A stretch of DNA of 64,000 nucleotides, from assembly GCA_017627765.1 (NCBI GenBank), contig JAGAGD010000019.1:22252-86251 (forward strand). Direction: 5' to 3'. The stretch comes from Prevotella sp. Lineage in GTDB: Bacteria > Bacteroidota > Bacteroidia > Bacteroidales > Bacteroidaceae. Positions 1-8,327 of this stretch are shown one piece after another; the stretch's first letter is position 1, and every line of letters starts with the position of its first letter. Below the pieces are notes generated by a model, which ran no database searches, was not told the origin of the DNA, and was given only the letters and a program-made list of their open reading frames with translations. Both the position numbers and the translations under genes were made by a program.

Positions 1-590
1 ATGCAGTCTGCATTATCCATTCCGTCTTTCTCTATAGAATAAACTGTAGGATTAACATTGCCTCGTGAGCGGTCGAAGTCTGTTGCATGAACGTGTATGC
101 AGAGTTTCTTTCCGCTTACCTGCTTGGCATGGATGCCGGCAGGGTATGTCAGCCAGTCGTGGGCGTGTATTATGTCAAATTCTTCTGCTCTTGCCACCAC
201 TCCAGCAATGACAGAATAGTTATTTATTTCTTCGTGAAGGTTTTGGGGATAGCCTCCTGCAAACTCCATGCATCCGATGTCATTTGCACCCATGTATGAG
301 AAATCTGAATAGATATGGTCGCGGTATCTGAAATAATCTTCGGCTTTCATCACTTTGCCTACTCTTTCTTCAACCCACTCTCTGCTTACGTCATGCCATA
401 CAATAGGTACAGCATTCATTGCAACTATGCGAGCTGCAGATTGGTCTTCGTCACCAAAAGGGTGTGGCAGACAAAGCGTAATTTCCATATTGCCTTGTGC
501 GTGTAGTCCTTCAGATATTCCGAAGTTAGCAGTTGCAAGCCCTCCGAACACATGAGGAGGATACTCCCAGCCAAACATCAATACTTTCAT
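1..590 (-). CDS. Glycosyltransferase, glycogen synthase-like (C-terminus cut by window edge)
   Basis: Only the N-terminal 196 residues are in the window; the gene runs off the left edge. The reading frame opens MKVLMFGWEYPPHVFGGLA, which is the N-terminal signature of GT4/GT5-type starch and glycogen synthases, where the GGLA loop contacts the nucleotide sugar. It also contains FDIIHAHDW, the usual end of the first Rossmann half in these enzymes. The likely role is glycogen or alpha-glucan synthesis in the cytoplasm. Its ATG at 590 overlaps the stop of the debranching enzyme gene in an ATGA arrangement, so the two are probably translationally coupled and serve the same polymer. Whether it is a true glycogen synthase cannot be decided without the C-terminal half. 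Confidence 0.85.
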   Translation of the reverse strand, partial: MKVLMFGWEYPPHVFGGLATANFGISEGLHAQGNMEITLCLPHPFGDEDQSAARIVAMNAVPIVWHDVSREWVEERVGKVMKAEDYFRYRDHIYSDFSYMGANDIGCMEFAGGYPQNLHEEINNYSVIAGVVARAEEFDIIHAHDWLTYPAGIHAKQVSGKKLCIHVHATDFDRSRGNVNPTVYSIEKDGMDNADC

Positions 591-2596
591 TGTGCATTCC
601 TCCTTTCTTGTTCCTTTTTGTTTCCGTTGTTTTCCGTATTATCAGGCTGAGTCTCAATGCCGTAGTTTCTCAGTAAGTGCTGAGTCCTTAGCACTTCTGA
701 TACATTCATTGCAAATGAGATTCCGCCACGTCCGTGGAAAGGAGGGTTGCCATCAAACAGTTCGCTTATTGTTCCGAGACAATGGTAGTACATTTCGTCG
801 TCGTAGCCCACCATCTGTCTTTCTATGAAGCTGAGCCTTGAACGCTTATAGAGTTTCAGGCAGGCTTCGAGATAGAAACCACCAAGCCAAGGCCATGCTG
901 TGCCTTGATGGTAAGCCAGGTCACGTTCACTTTGTTTTCCTATATACATAGGATTGTATCCAAAACTTTTTGGAGATAGCGAGCGCAGTCCCTTTGGAGT
1001 GAGTAGTTCACGAGTACAATAGTCTATTACGCTTTTCTTTTGTTCTCGTGTGAGTGGCGAATAGTCGAATGCGCAGGCAAAAATCATGTTTGGGCGGACG
1101 CTCCAGTCTTGTGATGCTCCACCTACATAGTCGAATAGATAGCCATACTTATTGTAGAAAGTTGCAGCAAACGACTGGTTGCATCGCTCGGCACGCTCGC
1201 TAAGTTCTTCAACCTTGCGAATATCGTTCTTTTTCTTAGCAAGTTCAACAGCAAAGAGCAACGCATTATACCAAAGTGCATTAAATTCAACGATATATCC
1301 TGTTCGTGGAACTACAGGTTTGCCGTTTGTCTTAGAATTCATCCATGTGACGGCATTGTTTCTTCCCTCAGTTCTGAGAAGTCCATTAGAATCAAGATAT
1401 AAGTTGGGGTGCATTTCATCTACGATGTAGTCAATTATGTCGAATACCAGTTGTCCATATTTTTCAAGACAAGCTGTAATGCCACATTCATGTGCATATT
1501 GCTGAACTGCCCAAATAGCCCAAAGTAGAACATCGGGTTGTTCCATCTCATATATCTTTACGCTTAATGGCTTTCTTTGCATGAACTCCCTTAGTCCGCG
1601 TTCCGCAGTTTTCATGACCAGCTCAAAGTATGGTTTCTCGCCAATTGATAGCGTAAGTCCTGGCAATGCGATGAAAGTGTCGCGGGCTCGGCACTTGAAC
1701 CAAGGATAGCCTGCCAGCAAGTATCTGTCGTCGTTTGCCTCTCTCTTGTGGAACTGATGTGCTGCATTTATCAGACAGTGTACGAAACTGTCACGTGGAG
1801 CGCGTTCTGAGATTTCCTCTTCTGCAAGTTTCTTCAGTTTGTTTGACTTAATCTCTGAGGTAGATGCTGAAAAGACAATGCTTTCGCCTTTACGAATCGT
1901 CATTTCAAAATAACCAGGAACGTAAAGGTCTTCGCGTGAATCGTATCCGCGTTCTTCTTCTTTGGGATATTCAATATTTCTATACCAGTCGGGGGTGAAT
2001 ATGAACTCGTTTTTCTTAGAGAACTGCATGTAAAGATTAGGATATCCAGGATACATGCAGGTGCTTATTCCATTGTCAACAATCTCATACTGTCTGGAAG
2101 CATAGGGATTCTCATGCGTAAACTCTCTTACGCTTCTGAATGCGAGGAATGGACGGAAGCGAAGAATTGTTTTAGAATGTGCGTCGTCAAGAGTATAGCG
2201 TATCAGTATTCTGTCTTCATAGTGCTGGAATACAACTTCCTTTCTGAGAATGACGCCACCGACACGATAGATAGTAGTAGGTACTTTGTCGCAATTAAAC
2301 TCGCGAATGTATTTATGGCCCATAGGACTAAAGTGTCCGCCTTGATATTTGTGCAGACCGAGATTGAACTCAGCCCCGTGCTGAACAACTGTTACGTCGA
2401 GCGACGAAAGCAACACATGGTTGTCGTCATCTAAAACAGGCACAGGCACAACCAGCAGGCCATGGTATTTTCTTGTGTTGCAGTCGACAACCGTTGAGCA
2501 GGAGTAAGCACCAGAGCGATTAGTGCGTAGCAGTTCGCGTTGTAGCGATTCCTGCAAATTGGTCATCGGAGCTTTATCAAATCTTAGATAACTCAT
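587..2596 (-). CDS. Glycogen debranching enzyme (amylo-alpha-1,6-glucosidase family)
   Basis: This 669-residue cytoplasmic protein has the two-part layout of bacterial glycogen debranching enzymes. The N-terminal domain opens with TNRSGAYSCSTVVDCNTRKYHGLLV, here cited only as the region around residues 25-50 typical of GDE_N. An (alpha/alpha)6-barrel follows, with the motifs GYPWFKCRARDTFIALPG and YHQGTAWPWLGGFY expected of the amylo-1,6-glucosidase catalytic domain. It would hydrolyse alpha-1,6 branch points in glycogen. The length is normal for the Bacteroidetes family. The stop overlaps the start of the glycosyltransferase by four bases, so the two genes form an operon. The ATG at 2596 is followed by a normal N-terminus. 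A hairpin at 2651-2686 separates it from the lipid kinase gene. Confidence 0.93.
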   Translation of the reverse strand: MSYLRFDKAPMTNLQESLQRELLRTNRSGAYSCSTVVDCNTRKYHGLLVVPVPVLDDDNHVLLSSLDVTVVQHGAEFNLGLHKYQGGHFSPMGHKYIREFNCDKVPTTIYRVGGVILRKEVVFQHYEDRILIRYTLDDAHSKTILRFRPFLAFRSVREFTHENPYASRQYEIVDNGISTCMYPGYPNLYMQFSKKNEFIFTPDWYRNIEYPKEEERGYDSREDLYVPGYFEMTIRKGESIVFSASTSEIKSNKLKKLAEEEISERAPRDSFVHCLINAAHQFHKREANDDRYLLAGYPWFKCRARDTFIALPGLTLSIGEKPYFELVMKTAERGLREFMQRKPLSVKIYEMEQPDVLLWAIWAVQQYAHECGITACLEKYGQLVFDIIDYIVDEMHPNLYLDSNGLLRTEGRNNAVTWMNSKTNGKPVVPRTGYIVEFNALWYNALLFAVELAKKKNDIRKVEELSERAERCNQSFAATFYNKYGYLFDYVGGASQDWSVRPNMIFACAFDYSPLTREQKKSVIDYCTRELLTPKGLRSLSPKSFGYNPMYIGKQSERDLAYHQGTAWPWLGGFYLEACLKLYKRSRLSFIERQMVGYDDEMYYHCLGTISELFDGNPPFHGRGGISFAMNVSEVLRTQHLLRNYGIETQPDNTENNGNKKEQERRNAQ

Positions 2597-2650
2597 AGCT
2601 TGATATATATTCTTGTTGCTTCAAAGGTAATAATTTTTTGACATAAAACA

Positions 2651-2686
2651 AAACATCTCTTCGATTTTTTTATCAAAGAGATGTTT
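2651..2686 (-). terminator. Rho-independent terminator after the lipid kinase gene
   Basis: An 11-bp perfect stem (AAACATCTCTT paired with AAGAGATGTTT) is followed on the minus strand by a T-rich run. It sits 35 bp after the stop of the lipid kinase gene and before the debranching enzyme gene. Confidence 0.8.
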
Positions 2687-2720
2687 TTCCTTATAATATA
2701 TAAGTAAAATAAGCCTTGCC

Positions 2721-3650
2721 CTAAGGAATAATGAAGTTGATAACCTCATGATCTACACCTACAGTAAACTGGCCTTTAGGCTGTTTAAGCAGTCTTCCGT
2801 CAATTCCGATTGGTGCCTTGCCGTTACTGATTACTTTAACTTCTTGTGTTCTGAATGGCAGCACATCGCGGTGGTTTAGGATTTTTCCGCAATATAGCAG
2901 ATAGAAGCCTTCAAGCAGTTGTGTAACTTCGGGATGATGAACTACAGAAACATCGAGAAGTCCGTTATAGGGAACAGCATTTGGAGTGAAACCATAACCT
3001 GTTGAATTGCCTATACATACAGTCATCACTTTTCCGCTTATCTCATCGGTATTGATTCGTAGGTGCATTTTATATTCCAGTCGCTGGGCAATCAGTCTGA
3101 GCGATGAGAAAAAGTATGAAATCATTTTGAAACCGCCAAGCAACTGTGCACGGCGCCGCAAATTAGTAACCGATGTAACGAGTCCGATCGTGAGACAGTT
3201 GTGGAAATATCGGCGGCAACGTTCCCCTTCACTGTTTGTATACCTTATGCATCCTAAGTCTATCTTGCGTATTCGGCGTGCATGCAGCATTTTTACTGTC
3301 TTTTCAATATCGCTTTCGTCAATTTCCCAATAATGCGCAAAGTCGTTCTTGATGCCATTAGGAATAACGCCCAATGCAATTTGGTCGCGAACCTCTTTCT
3401 CAACGTGCATCAGACTATTTACGGCATCATTTAGGGCAGAATCGCCACCAATAACAACAATGGTTTGGTAGCCGTTGTTTATCATCATCTTGACAAGTCT
3501 GTCAACGCTTCCAGATGTCTCACTCTGGACATGGTCGTAACTGATGCCTTCGTCTTGCAGGCATTTCTCTATTTTTCGCCAAAGTTTTCGCGGGTTTCTT
3601 TGTCCGCTTCTTGGGCAGAAGATGATGCCCCATTTGTCATTATTTTGCAT
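2721..3650 (-). CDS. Diacylglycerol kinase-family lipid kinase (YegS/DgkB-like)
   Basis: This 309-residue protein has a DAGK catalytic domain in its N-terminal half. IIFCPRSGQRNPRK opens it, VVIGGDSALNDAVNSL stands where the nucleotide-binding GGDGT loop normally is, and GVIPNGIKNDFAHYW replaces the usual P-x-GTxNDFAR segment. The C-terminal half has the GYGFTPNAVPYNGLLDVSVV region typical of the beta-sandwich domain of YegS-like kinases. It probably phosphorylates diacylglycerol or another membrane lipid at the cytoplasmic face. Both nucleotide-loop motifs deviate from consensus (GGDS for GGDG, GIKND for GTGND), so activity or substrate may differ. The gene stands alone, with a terminator downstream. 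Confidence 0.85.
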   Translation of the reverse strand: MQNNDKWGIIFCPRSGQRNPRKLWRKIEKCLQDEGISYDHVQSETSGSVDRLVKMMINNGYQTIVVIGGDSALNDAVNSLMHVEKEVRDQIALGVIPNGIKNDFAHYWEIDESDIEKTVKMLHARRIRKIDLGCIRYTNSEGERCRRYFHNCLTIGLVTSVTNLRRRAQLLGGFKMISYFFSSLRLIAQRLEYKMHLRINTDEISGKVMTVCIGNSTGYGFTPNAVPYNGLLDVSVVHHPEVTQLLEGFYLLYCGKILNHRDVLPFRTQEVKVISNGKAPIGIDGRLLKQPKGQFTVGVDHEVINFIIP

Positions 3651-3754
3651 GATACGTTGGTTTTTAACGTAGTGTTTCTTTATTAAATTGGTTTGTGATA
3701 TGAAGTTCTGAGTTTTCCTTCCTAATAGTTTTTTGTGGAATTAGCTTGAAATGC

Positions 3755-4714
3755 TCAGCCCCCAATCAACTGCATAGTTCTTTCTATTTTCTCATCAGTT
3801 GGCAGCATGGCATCTATCCAGTTAATCTTAAAACCTCTTCGTTCCATACCGCGAAACCATGTCATCTGCCGTTTCGCAAACTGATGTATTGCTATCTCCA
3901 GACGTTCTACCATAGTCTTATAATCAGTTTTTCCAATTATATACTCGGTTAGGAACTTATACTCAAGTCCGTAATATATGAGGTCGTCAGGATTGATACC
4001 ACTATCTAATAGTTGTCTTACCTCGTCAACCATGCCTTCGTCGAGACGTTGGCGCAGACGGGTTGATATTCTTTTTCGTCTTTCTTCTCTGTCAATGTCT
4101 ATACCTATTATAATATAGTTGAGTTTTGGAAATAGTCTTTCCGGCATTGGTGTGTGCAGATTATATTCCTCAATCTCAATAGCGCGGATTGCACGCTGCA
4201 CTGTGTCTACATCGGAGCGGTTGTGCATCTGCGAACCTGTCAGTTTCTTCAGTTCCTTTAGTCGTTCAGTCAGTTCTTCAAGCGATTTGTCTGCCAGTTC
4301 ATTGCGTAGTTGCTCATTCTGAGGCACTGGCGAAAGTTGATAGCCTTTCAGTATAGACTCGATGTAAAGCCCAGTGCCACCACAAACGATAGGCCGCTTG
4401 TTGCGGGATATGATATCCTCGTAAGCATTAATAAAATCTTTTTGATATTCAAAGAGATTATACTTTGTTCCAGGCTCACAAATGTCTATAAGATGGTAGG
4501 CTATTTCCTTTCCCTCTACAATATAATCCTTCAAGTCTTTACCCGTACCAATATCCATACGTCGGTAGACCTGTCGTGAGTCTGCACTGATAATCTCGCC
4601 GTTCAACTTGTAGGCAAGTGCTGTTGCGAAAGTTGTTTTCCCGCATGCAGTAGGTCCCAAAATGGTTATTAGCTTGGTTAAATCTTTCATTTCAGATAGT
4701 TTAATCTTCTGCAT
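3755..4714 (-). CDS. miaA: tRNA dimethylallyltransferase MiaA
   Basis: This 319-residue enzyme transfers a dimethylallyl group to N6 of A37 in tRNAs that read codons starting with U. The P-loop ITILGPTACGKTTFA is near residues 16-30, followed by the substrate-recognition segment SADSRQVYRRMDIGTGK. Further motifs are CGGTGLYIESIL and, near the C-terminus, YGLEYKFLTEYI and QFAKRQMTWFRG. Length and motif order are normal for MiaA. Two in-frame ATGs are possible (4714 and 4690); the second lies nearer the conserved start of the fold and would remove eight residues that carry no motif. The function is near certain; the exact start is not. Confidence 0.96.
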   Translation of the reverse strand: MQKIKLSEMKDLTKLITILGPTACGKTTFATALAYKLNGEIISADSRQVYRRMDIGTGKDLKDYIVEGKEIAYHLIDICEPGTKYNLFEYQKDFINAYEDIISRNKRPIVCGGTGLYIESILKGYQLSPVPQNEQLRNELADKSLEELTERLKELKKLTGSQMHNRSDVDTVQRAIRAIEIEEYNLHTPMPERLFPKLNYIIIGIDIDREERRKRISTRLRQRLDEGMVDEVRQLLDSGINPDDLIYYGLEYKFLTEYIIGKTDYKTMVERLEIAIHQFAKRQMTWFRGMERRGFKINWIDAMLPTDEKIERTMQLIGG

Positions 4715-4838
4715 GCAAAAATAATAAAAATATATGAATTCGTCAGTTTTTGTCTACAAAAAACTTATTTGTGCTAATGATTTAAATAAAAAACAAAGAA
4801 AATGAATGTTGTTTATTAATACATTCGGATAAAAATAT

Positions 4839-4895
4839 AGCATCAACGGTGTATTTCTCAGTAATTTGGAAGGAGAAAAATACACCGTTGATGCT
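4839..4895 (-). terminator. Strong hairpin terminator after rfbD
   Basis: A 17-bp perfect inverted repeat (AGCATCAACGGTGTATT with its complement at 4879-4895) encloses a loop of about 23 nt. On the minus strand it is followed by TATATTTTTAT. It lies 17 bp after the rfbD stop and is the obvious end of the DUF4924-rfbD transcript. Confidence 0.85.
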
Positions 4896-4912
4896 CTGTT
4901 ATATTGTGAAAT

Positions 4913-5767
4913 TTATTTATTCAGTTTTTCAATGCAGATGCGCAGACTGTCTTCCCAGTGTGGAATTTCTATGTCGTAGGCTTGCTTTATTTTAGTTTTG
5001 TCGAGTACTGAATAGTGTGGACGAGTGGCAGGAGTAGGGTAGTCGCTTGTGTGGATTGGGCGCACATGGCAGTTTGTTATACCTGCTGCTTTGTGTATAG
5101 CAATGGTAAAGTCGTACCATGAAGTAATGCCCTCGTCGGTGAAATGATATATTCCTGGCTTGATGCCTTTGTCTAATATTGTCATTATCATGCGTGCCAA
5201 GTCTGCAGCGTAAGTTGGAGTGCCTACTTGGTCGAACACGACTCCGAGTTCGTTCCGTTCTTTGCCGAGTCGCAACATGGTCTTAACAAAGTTGTTTCCA
5301 AATTCAGAATAGAGCCATGCTGTACGCAGAATCATAGTGTTTTTGCACATTTTCAGCGCGTTGAACTCTCCTACGAGTTTTGTTCTGCCATATACGCTAT
5401 TCGGACAAGTGTCTGCTTCCTCTGTATATGGAGTGTGAGCAGTTCCGTCAAAGACATAATCGGTCGAAACATGAATAAGCCAGCCTCCGCGCTTTTCGAT
5501 GGCATCGGCAAGATATGCAGGTGCCTCTGCATTAAGTTTCTGGCAGAGTTCTTCATTGCTTTCAGCCTTATCTACCGCAGTATAGGCAGCACAGTTGATA
5601 ATTCCGTCAATTTCATGCTCGTCAACCATCTGCCTTATTGCATCTGGCGATGTGATGTCGAGTTGCTCAATGTCGGTGTTTACAAACTTTATATCTTTTC
5701 TTTCGTGTTGCAACAGTTGCAGTTCATTGCCTAATTGTCCGTTGCATCCAGTTATTAGAATGTTCAT
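4913..5767 (-). CDS. rfbD: dTDP-4-dehydrorhamnose reductase RfbD
   Basis: This 284-residue short-chain (extended SDR) reductase catalyses the last step of dTDP-L-rhamnose synthesis, using NAD(P)H. The N-terminal MNILITGCNGQLGNELQ contains the Rossmann GxxGQLG loop. STDYVFDG and YGRTKLVGE supply the catalytic Ser/Thr and the YxxxK dyad, and RTAWLYSEFGNNFVKTM is characteristic of RfbD. Its ATG overlaps the DUF4924 stop by four bases, a pairing common in Bacteroidales. The other rhamnose genes (rfbA, B, C) are not in the window. The product feeds surface polysaccharide assembly. Confidence 0.95.
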   Translation of the reverse strand: MNILITGCNGQLGNELQLLQHERKDIKFVNTDIEQLDITSPDAIRQMVDEHEIDGIINCAAYTAVDKAESNEELCQKLNAEAPAYLADAIEKRGGWLIHVSTDYVFDGTAHTPYTEEADTCPNSVYGRTKLVGEFNALKMCKNTMILRTAWLYSEFGNNFVKTMLRLGKERNELGVVFDQVGTPTYAADLARMIMTILDKGIKPGIYHFTDEGITSWYDFTIAIHKAAGITNCHVRPIHTSDYPTPATRPHYSVLDKTKIKQAYDIEIPHWEDSLRICIEKLNK

Positions 5768-6312
5768 TCTTCGTCAAATTTTAGTCCTTCAGTCTTGTCT
5801 TTTATGTAATAGTCGGAAAGCATTCCGATTAGTGTCGTAATCTCTTCAATGGCATGCTGTGTGTCGGGTGAAATCTCTTTCTTCTGAAGTCTCAGCATCA
5901 TTACTCCGTAGAGAGCATTGAAGCATGTTTCAATCTCGTTTTCCTCCTTGCTGCCTTTGCGTCGTAGTTCTACTATAAATGGTAGGACCTTGAAATATTC
6001 AGCATTGTAGAAAGGGAACTTTGTGCTTTGCAGCAGTCGTGCGTGAAGTTCGGCTATGGCTTGCAGAACTATCTCGTTTATCTGCAGATGTCCAGACTCG
6101 CGTTTCCCCTCAGAATTCATCATTCTTACTAGGTTGCCGAACCAGTCTGTCAGTTCTTCCTTTTGCTCGTCGGTATAGTCGAACTGGCTGATATATTCTC
6201 GTCTTATCCTCGTAAGGTTAACGTCGTATGCTCTTATAATGTCCTCAATCTGCCACATATATAGCAGATATTCGGCAATGCTTTTCTTTCTAAGTTGTTG
6301 TGAAATAAACAT
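5764..6312 (-). CDS. DUF4924 family protein
   Basis: This 182-residue, mostly helical, soluble protein of unknown function matches the Bacteroidetes DUF4924 family in length, N-terminal pattern (FISQQLRKKSIAEYLLYMWQIEDIIRAY) and position directly before rfbD. No signal peptide, membrane segment or catalytic motif is visible. Its stop overlaps the rfbD start by four bases, so the proteins are made together, but that alone does not show a role in rhamnose metabolism. The ATG at 6312 is preceded by an A/T-rich leader. Confidence 0.85.
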   Translation of the reverse strand: MFISQQLRKKSIAEYLLYMWQIEDIIRAYDVNLTRIRREYISQFDYTDEQKEELTDWFGNLVRMMNSEGKRESGHLQINEIVLQAIAELHARLLQSTKFPFYNAEYFKVLPFIVELRRKGSKEENEIETCFNALYGVMMLRLQKKEISPDTQHAIEEITTLIGMLSDYYIKDKTEGLKFDEE

Positions 6313-6386
6313 TTTTTTTAGGAGTTAAGGAGTTATATAGTAGGAAACTTTGCTTTATGAAATAAAACCAACAAAATTATTATTTT

Positions 6387-6399
6387 TCAATTATCAATT
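6387..6399 (+). repeat. Short intergenic repeat TCAATTATCAATT, copy 1
   Basis: This 13-nt sequence occurs exactly at 44053-44065 and with one mismatch at 25895-25907, each time in a leader or spacer close to a gene. Here it lies between lysE and the DUF4924 gene, inside a longer CAATT/AATTG-rich stretch. Confidence 0.5.
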
Positions 6400-6416
6400 C
6401 TCAATTGTTAATTCTC

Positions 6417-7085
6417 TTAGTATGGGAATGTGTACAAATTAAATACAGTTCCAATAAGTACTATGAGAGATATAAGAATCACAATGCTTCCTATAACCTT
6501 ATTTATTATTATAATGCCAGAATCCTCAAATTTGTTTCTTATCTTGTCTATAAGCCATGTCAAGCCAAACCACCACAAAAGGGCTCCTGCAATAATGCTG
6601 AGGTAGCCTATAGCCATCTCAAACGGGCGGCCAGGTTTGATGAATGCGAGCTGTGCAAACACTGCCATGAAGATGAGGATGATAAGCGGATTAGAGAGCG
6701 TCAGCAGAAACCCTGTCACGCCATTATGTACCAGTGTTCCCTTTTGAGTTCCGCTGCGGTGCATATTCTCAGTTGGGTTAGAGCGGAATGAGTAGATGCC
6801 GAACAGCAAAAGCATTACACTTCCAAGTATTTGAAGGAAAAACTGATTCTTGCTGTTGCTGACCAAGTCCATAACAAAACTCATTCCCAGTCCAGTAAAC
6901 AAGGCATAGATGATATCGCTTGCAGCAGCACCGACGCCCGTTACAAAACCATACCAACGACCTTTATTCAATGTTCGCTGTACACAGAGTATGCCTACAG
7001 GTCCCATCGGAGCTGAGGCCAAGATGCCTATTAGCATCCCTCTGAAAATCATGTCAAGTATATCAATATGAAATTCGAATGGCAT
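6417..7085 (-). CDS. LysE/RhtB family amino-acid exporter
   Basis: This 222-residue inner-membrane protein has about six hydrophobic segments. The N-terminal pattern GILASAPMGPVGILCVQRTLNKGRWYGFVTGVGAA carries the family hallmark: PxGP in the first segment, then a G-rich second segment. GFLLTLSNPLIILIF is the second conserved half. Members export amino acids such as lysine, homoserine or threonine; the substrate cannot be read from sequence. A TACTTTTG box (minus strand, 7094-7101) just upstream of the start is a fair -7 element. It diverges from the ROK kinase gene. Confidence 0.88.
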   Translation of the reverse strand: MPFEFHIDILDMIFRGMLIGILASAPMGPVGILCVQRTLNKGRWYGFVTGVGAAASDIIYALFTGLGMSFVMDLVSNSKNQFFLQILGSVMLLLFGIYSFRSNPTENMHRSGTQKGTLVHNGVTGFLLTLSNPLIILIFMAVFAQLAFIKPGRPFEMAIGYLSIIAGALLWWFGLTWLIDKIRNKFEDSGIIIINKVIGSIVILISLIVLIGTVFNLYTFPY

Positions 7086-7141
7086 AACGTCTGCAAAAGT
7101 ACAAAAAAAATGCTAAACGAATGAATTATTATTCACAAATG

Positions 7142-7172
7142 TTGTCTGAACAAAAGTTTTTTCCTAACTTTG
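7142..7172 (+). promoter_or_regulatory. Promoter of the ROK kinase gene
   Basis: TTG at 7142-7144 and TAACTTTG at 7165-7172 are separated by 20 bp, matching the Bacteroidetes housekeeping promoter. The start codon is 67 bp downstream of the -7 box. Confidence 0.7.
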
Positions 7173-7238
7173 CGGTGTACAATGTCCGTTATGTAGCATT
7201 GAACTTAAAGGCGTTTAATAAGTTAAAAAACAAATAAA

Positions 7239-8219
7239 ATGAACTTACAGCAGAACTTGAAGCCTTACGTTATAGGCTTAGACTTGGGAGGAACCAATTC
7301 CGTTTTCGGAATCGTAGACAGTCGTGGAGAAATTAAGGCAACTACAGCCATAAAGACGCAGGGCTATAATAACGTTGAAGAATATGTTGATGCTGCCGTC
7401 GCTGCCGTTGACGTCATAATAGAGCAGGTGGGCGGCATTGAGCTGATTAAGGCGATGGGCATCGGCGCACCTAATGGAAACTATTATAATGGAACAATAG
7501 AATTTGCTCCTAATCTTTCTTGGGGACGCGACGGAATCGTGCCTCTTGCAGATATGTTCAGCAAGAAACTCGGCATACCTGTTGCACTTACCAACGACGC
7601 TAATGCAGCTGCGATAGGCGAAATGACTTATGGCGTTGCTCGCGGAATGAAGAATTTCATTATGATTACTCTTGGAACTGGTGTTGGTTCGGGAATTGTT
7701 GTCAACGGACAGCTTGTATATGGCAGTGATGGTTTTGCAGGAGAGTTAGGTCATACCATCATTCGTCGTGAAGGAGGTCGTCCGTGTGGTTGTGGCCGTA
7801 ACGGTTGTCTTGAGTGCTACTGCTCTGCTACAGGTGTGGCTCGCACAGCACGCGAATTGCTCGATACGACTTCAGAACCTTCTTTGCTGCGCGAACTTAA
7901 TCCAGATGAGATTACATCACTCGATGTCTCTATTGCTGCTGGTAAAGGCGATGCACTGGCTAAGCGCATTTATGAATTTACTGGTGAGATACTCGGAGAG
8001 GCATGTGCCGATTTCACAGCCTTTTCTTCGCCAGAGGCATTTATCTTCTTCGGCGGTCTGACTAAGGCTGGAGACTTGCTAATGGACCCAATAAAGAGAG
8101 CATACGACGAGCATGTTCTGAAGATATTCAAGGGTAAGGCACAATTCCTTGTAAGTGGACTCGATGGTTCGAGTGCTGCAGTTCTTGGTGCTTCAGCAAT
8201 CGGCTGGGAAATTCAGTAA
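7239..8219 (+). CDS. ROK family sugar kinase (glucokinase-like)
   Basis: This 326-residue cytoplasmic kinase probably phosphorylates glucose or a related hexose with ATP. The phosphate-binding loop VIGLDLGGTN is at residues 11-20. TNDANAAAIGE near 118-128 holds the catalytic Asp. GELGHTII supplies the zinc-ligand His172, and CGCGRNGCLE (Cys183, 185, 190) is the ROK zinc motif. A second glycine-rich ATP loop (LGTGVGSG) is at 145-152. ROK members also include N-acetylmannosamine and allose kinases, so substrate is inferred only from the close match to Bacteroides glucokinases. It is a single gene with its own promoter and terminator. Confidence 0.93.
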   Translation: MNLQQNLKPYVIGLDLGGTNSVFGIVDSRGEIKATTAIKTQGYNNVEEYVDAAVAAVDVIIEQVGGIELIKAMGIGAPNGNYYNGTIEFAPNLSWGRDGIVPLADMFSKKLGIPVALTNDANAAAIGEMTYGVARGMKNFIMITLGTGVGSGIVVNGQLVYGSDGFAGELGHTIIRREGGRPCGCGRNGCLECYCSATGVARTARELLDTTSEPSLLRELNPDEITSLDVSIAAGKGDALAKRIYEFTGEILGEACADFTAFSSPEAFIFFGGLTKAGDLLMDPIKRAYDEHVLKIFKGKAQFLVSGLDGSSAAVLGASAIGWEIQ

Positions 8220-8237
8220 ATAGAGATCTCACTATAG

Positions 8238-8288
8238 ATTTTGGCATTTTCCATTATAAGTTCATAATGGGAGATGTCAAAATTTTTC
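8238..8288 (+). terminator. Terminator after the ROK kinase gene
   Basis: A 20-bp stem (8238-8257 with 8264-8283) closes a 6-nt loop and is followed by TTTTT. A few of the pairs are G-U, so it folds best as RNA of the plus strand, consistent with a terminator 18 bp after the stop. Confidence 0.75.
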
Positions 8289-8327
8289 ATACTTTTTGAT
8301 TAACAAAAGTGCCTTTATAATTTAAAA

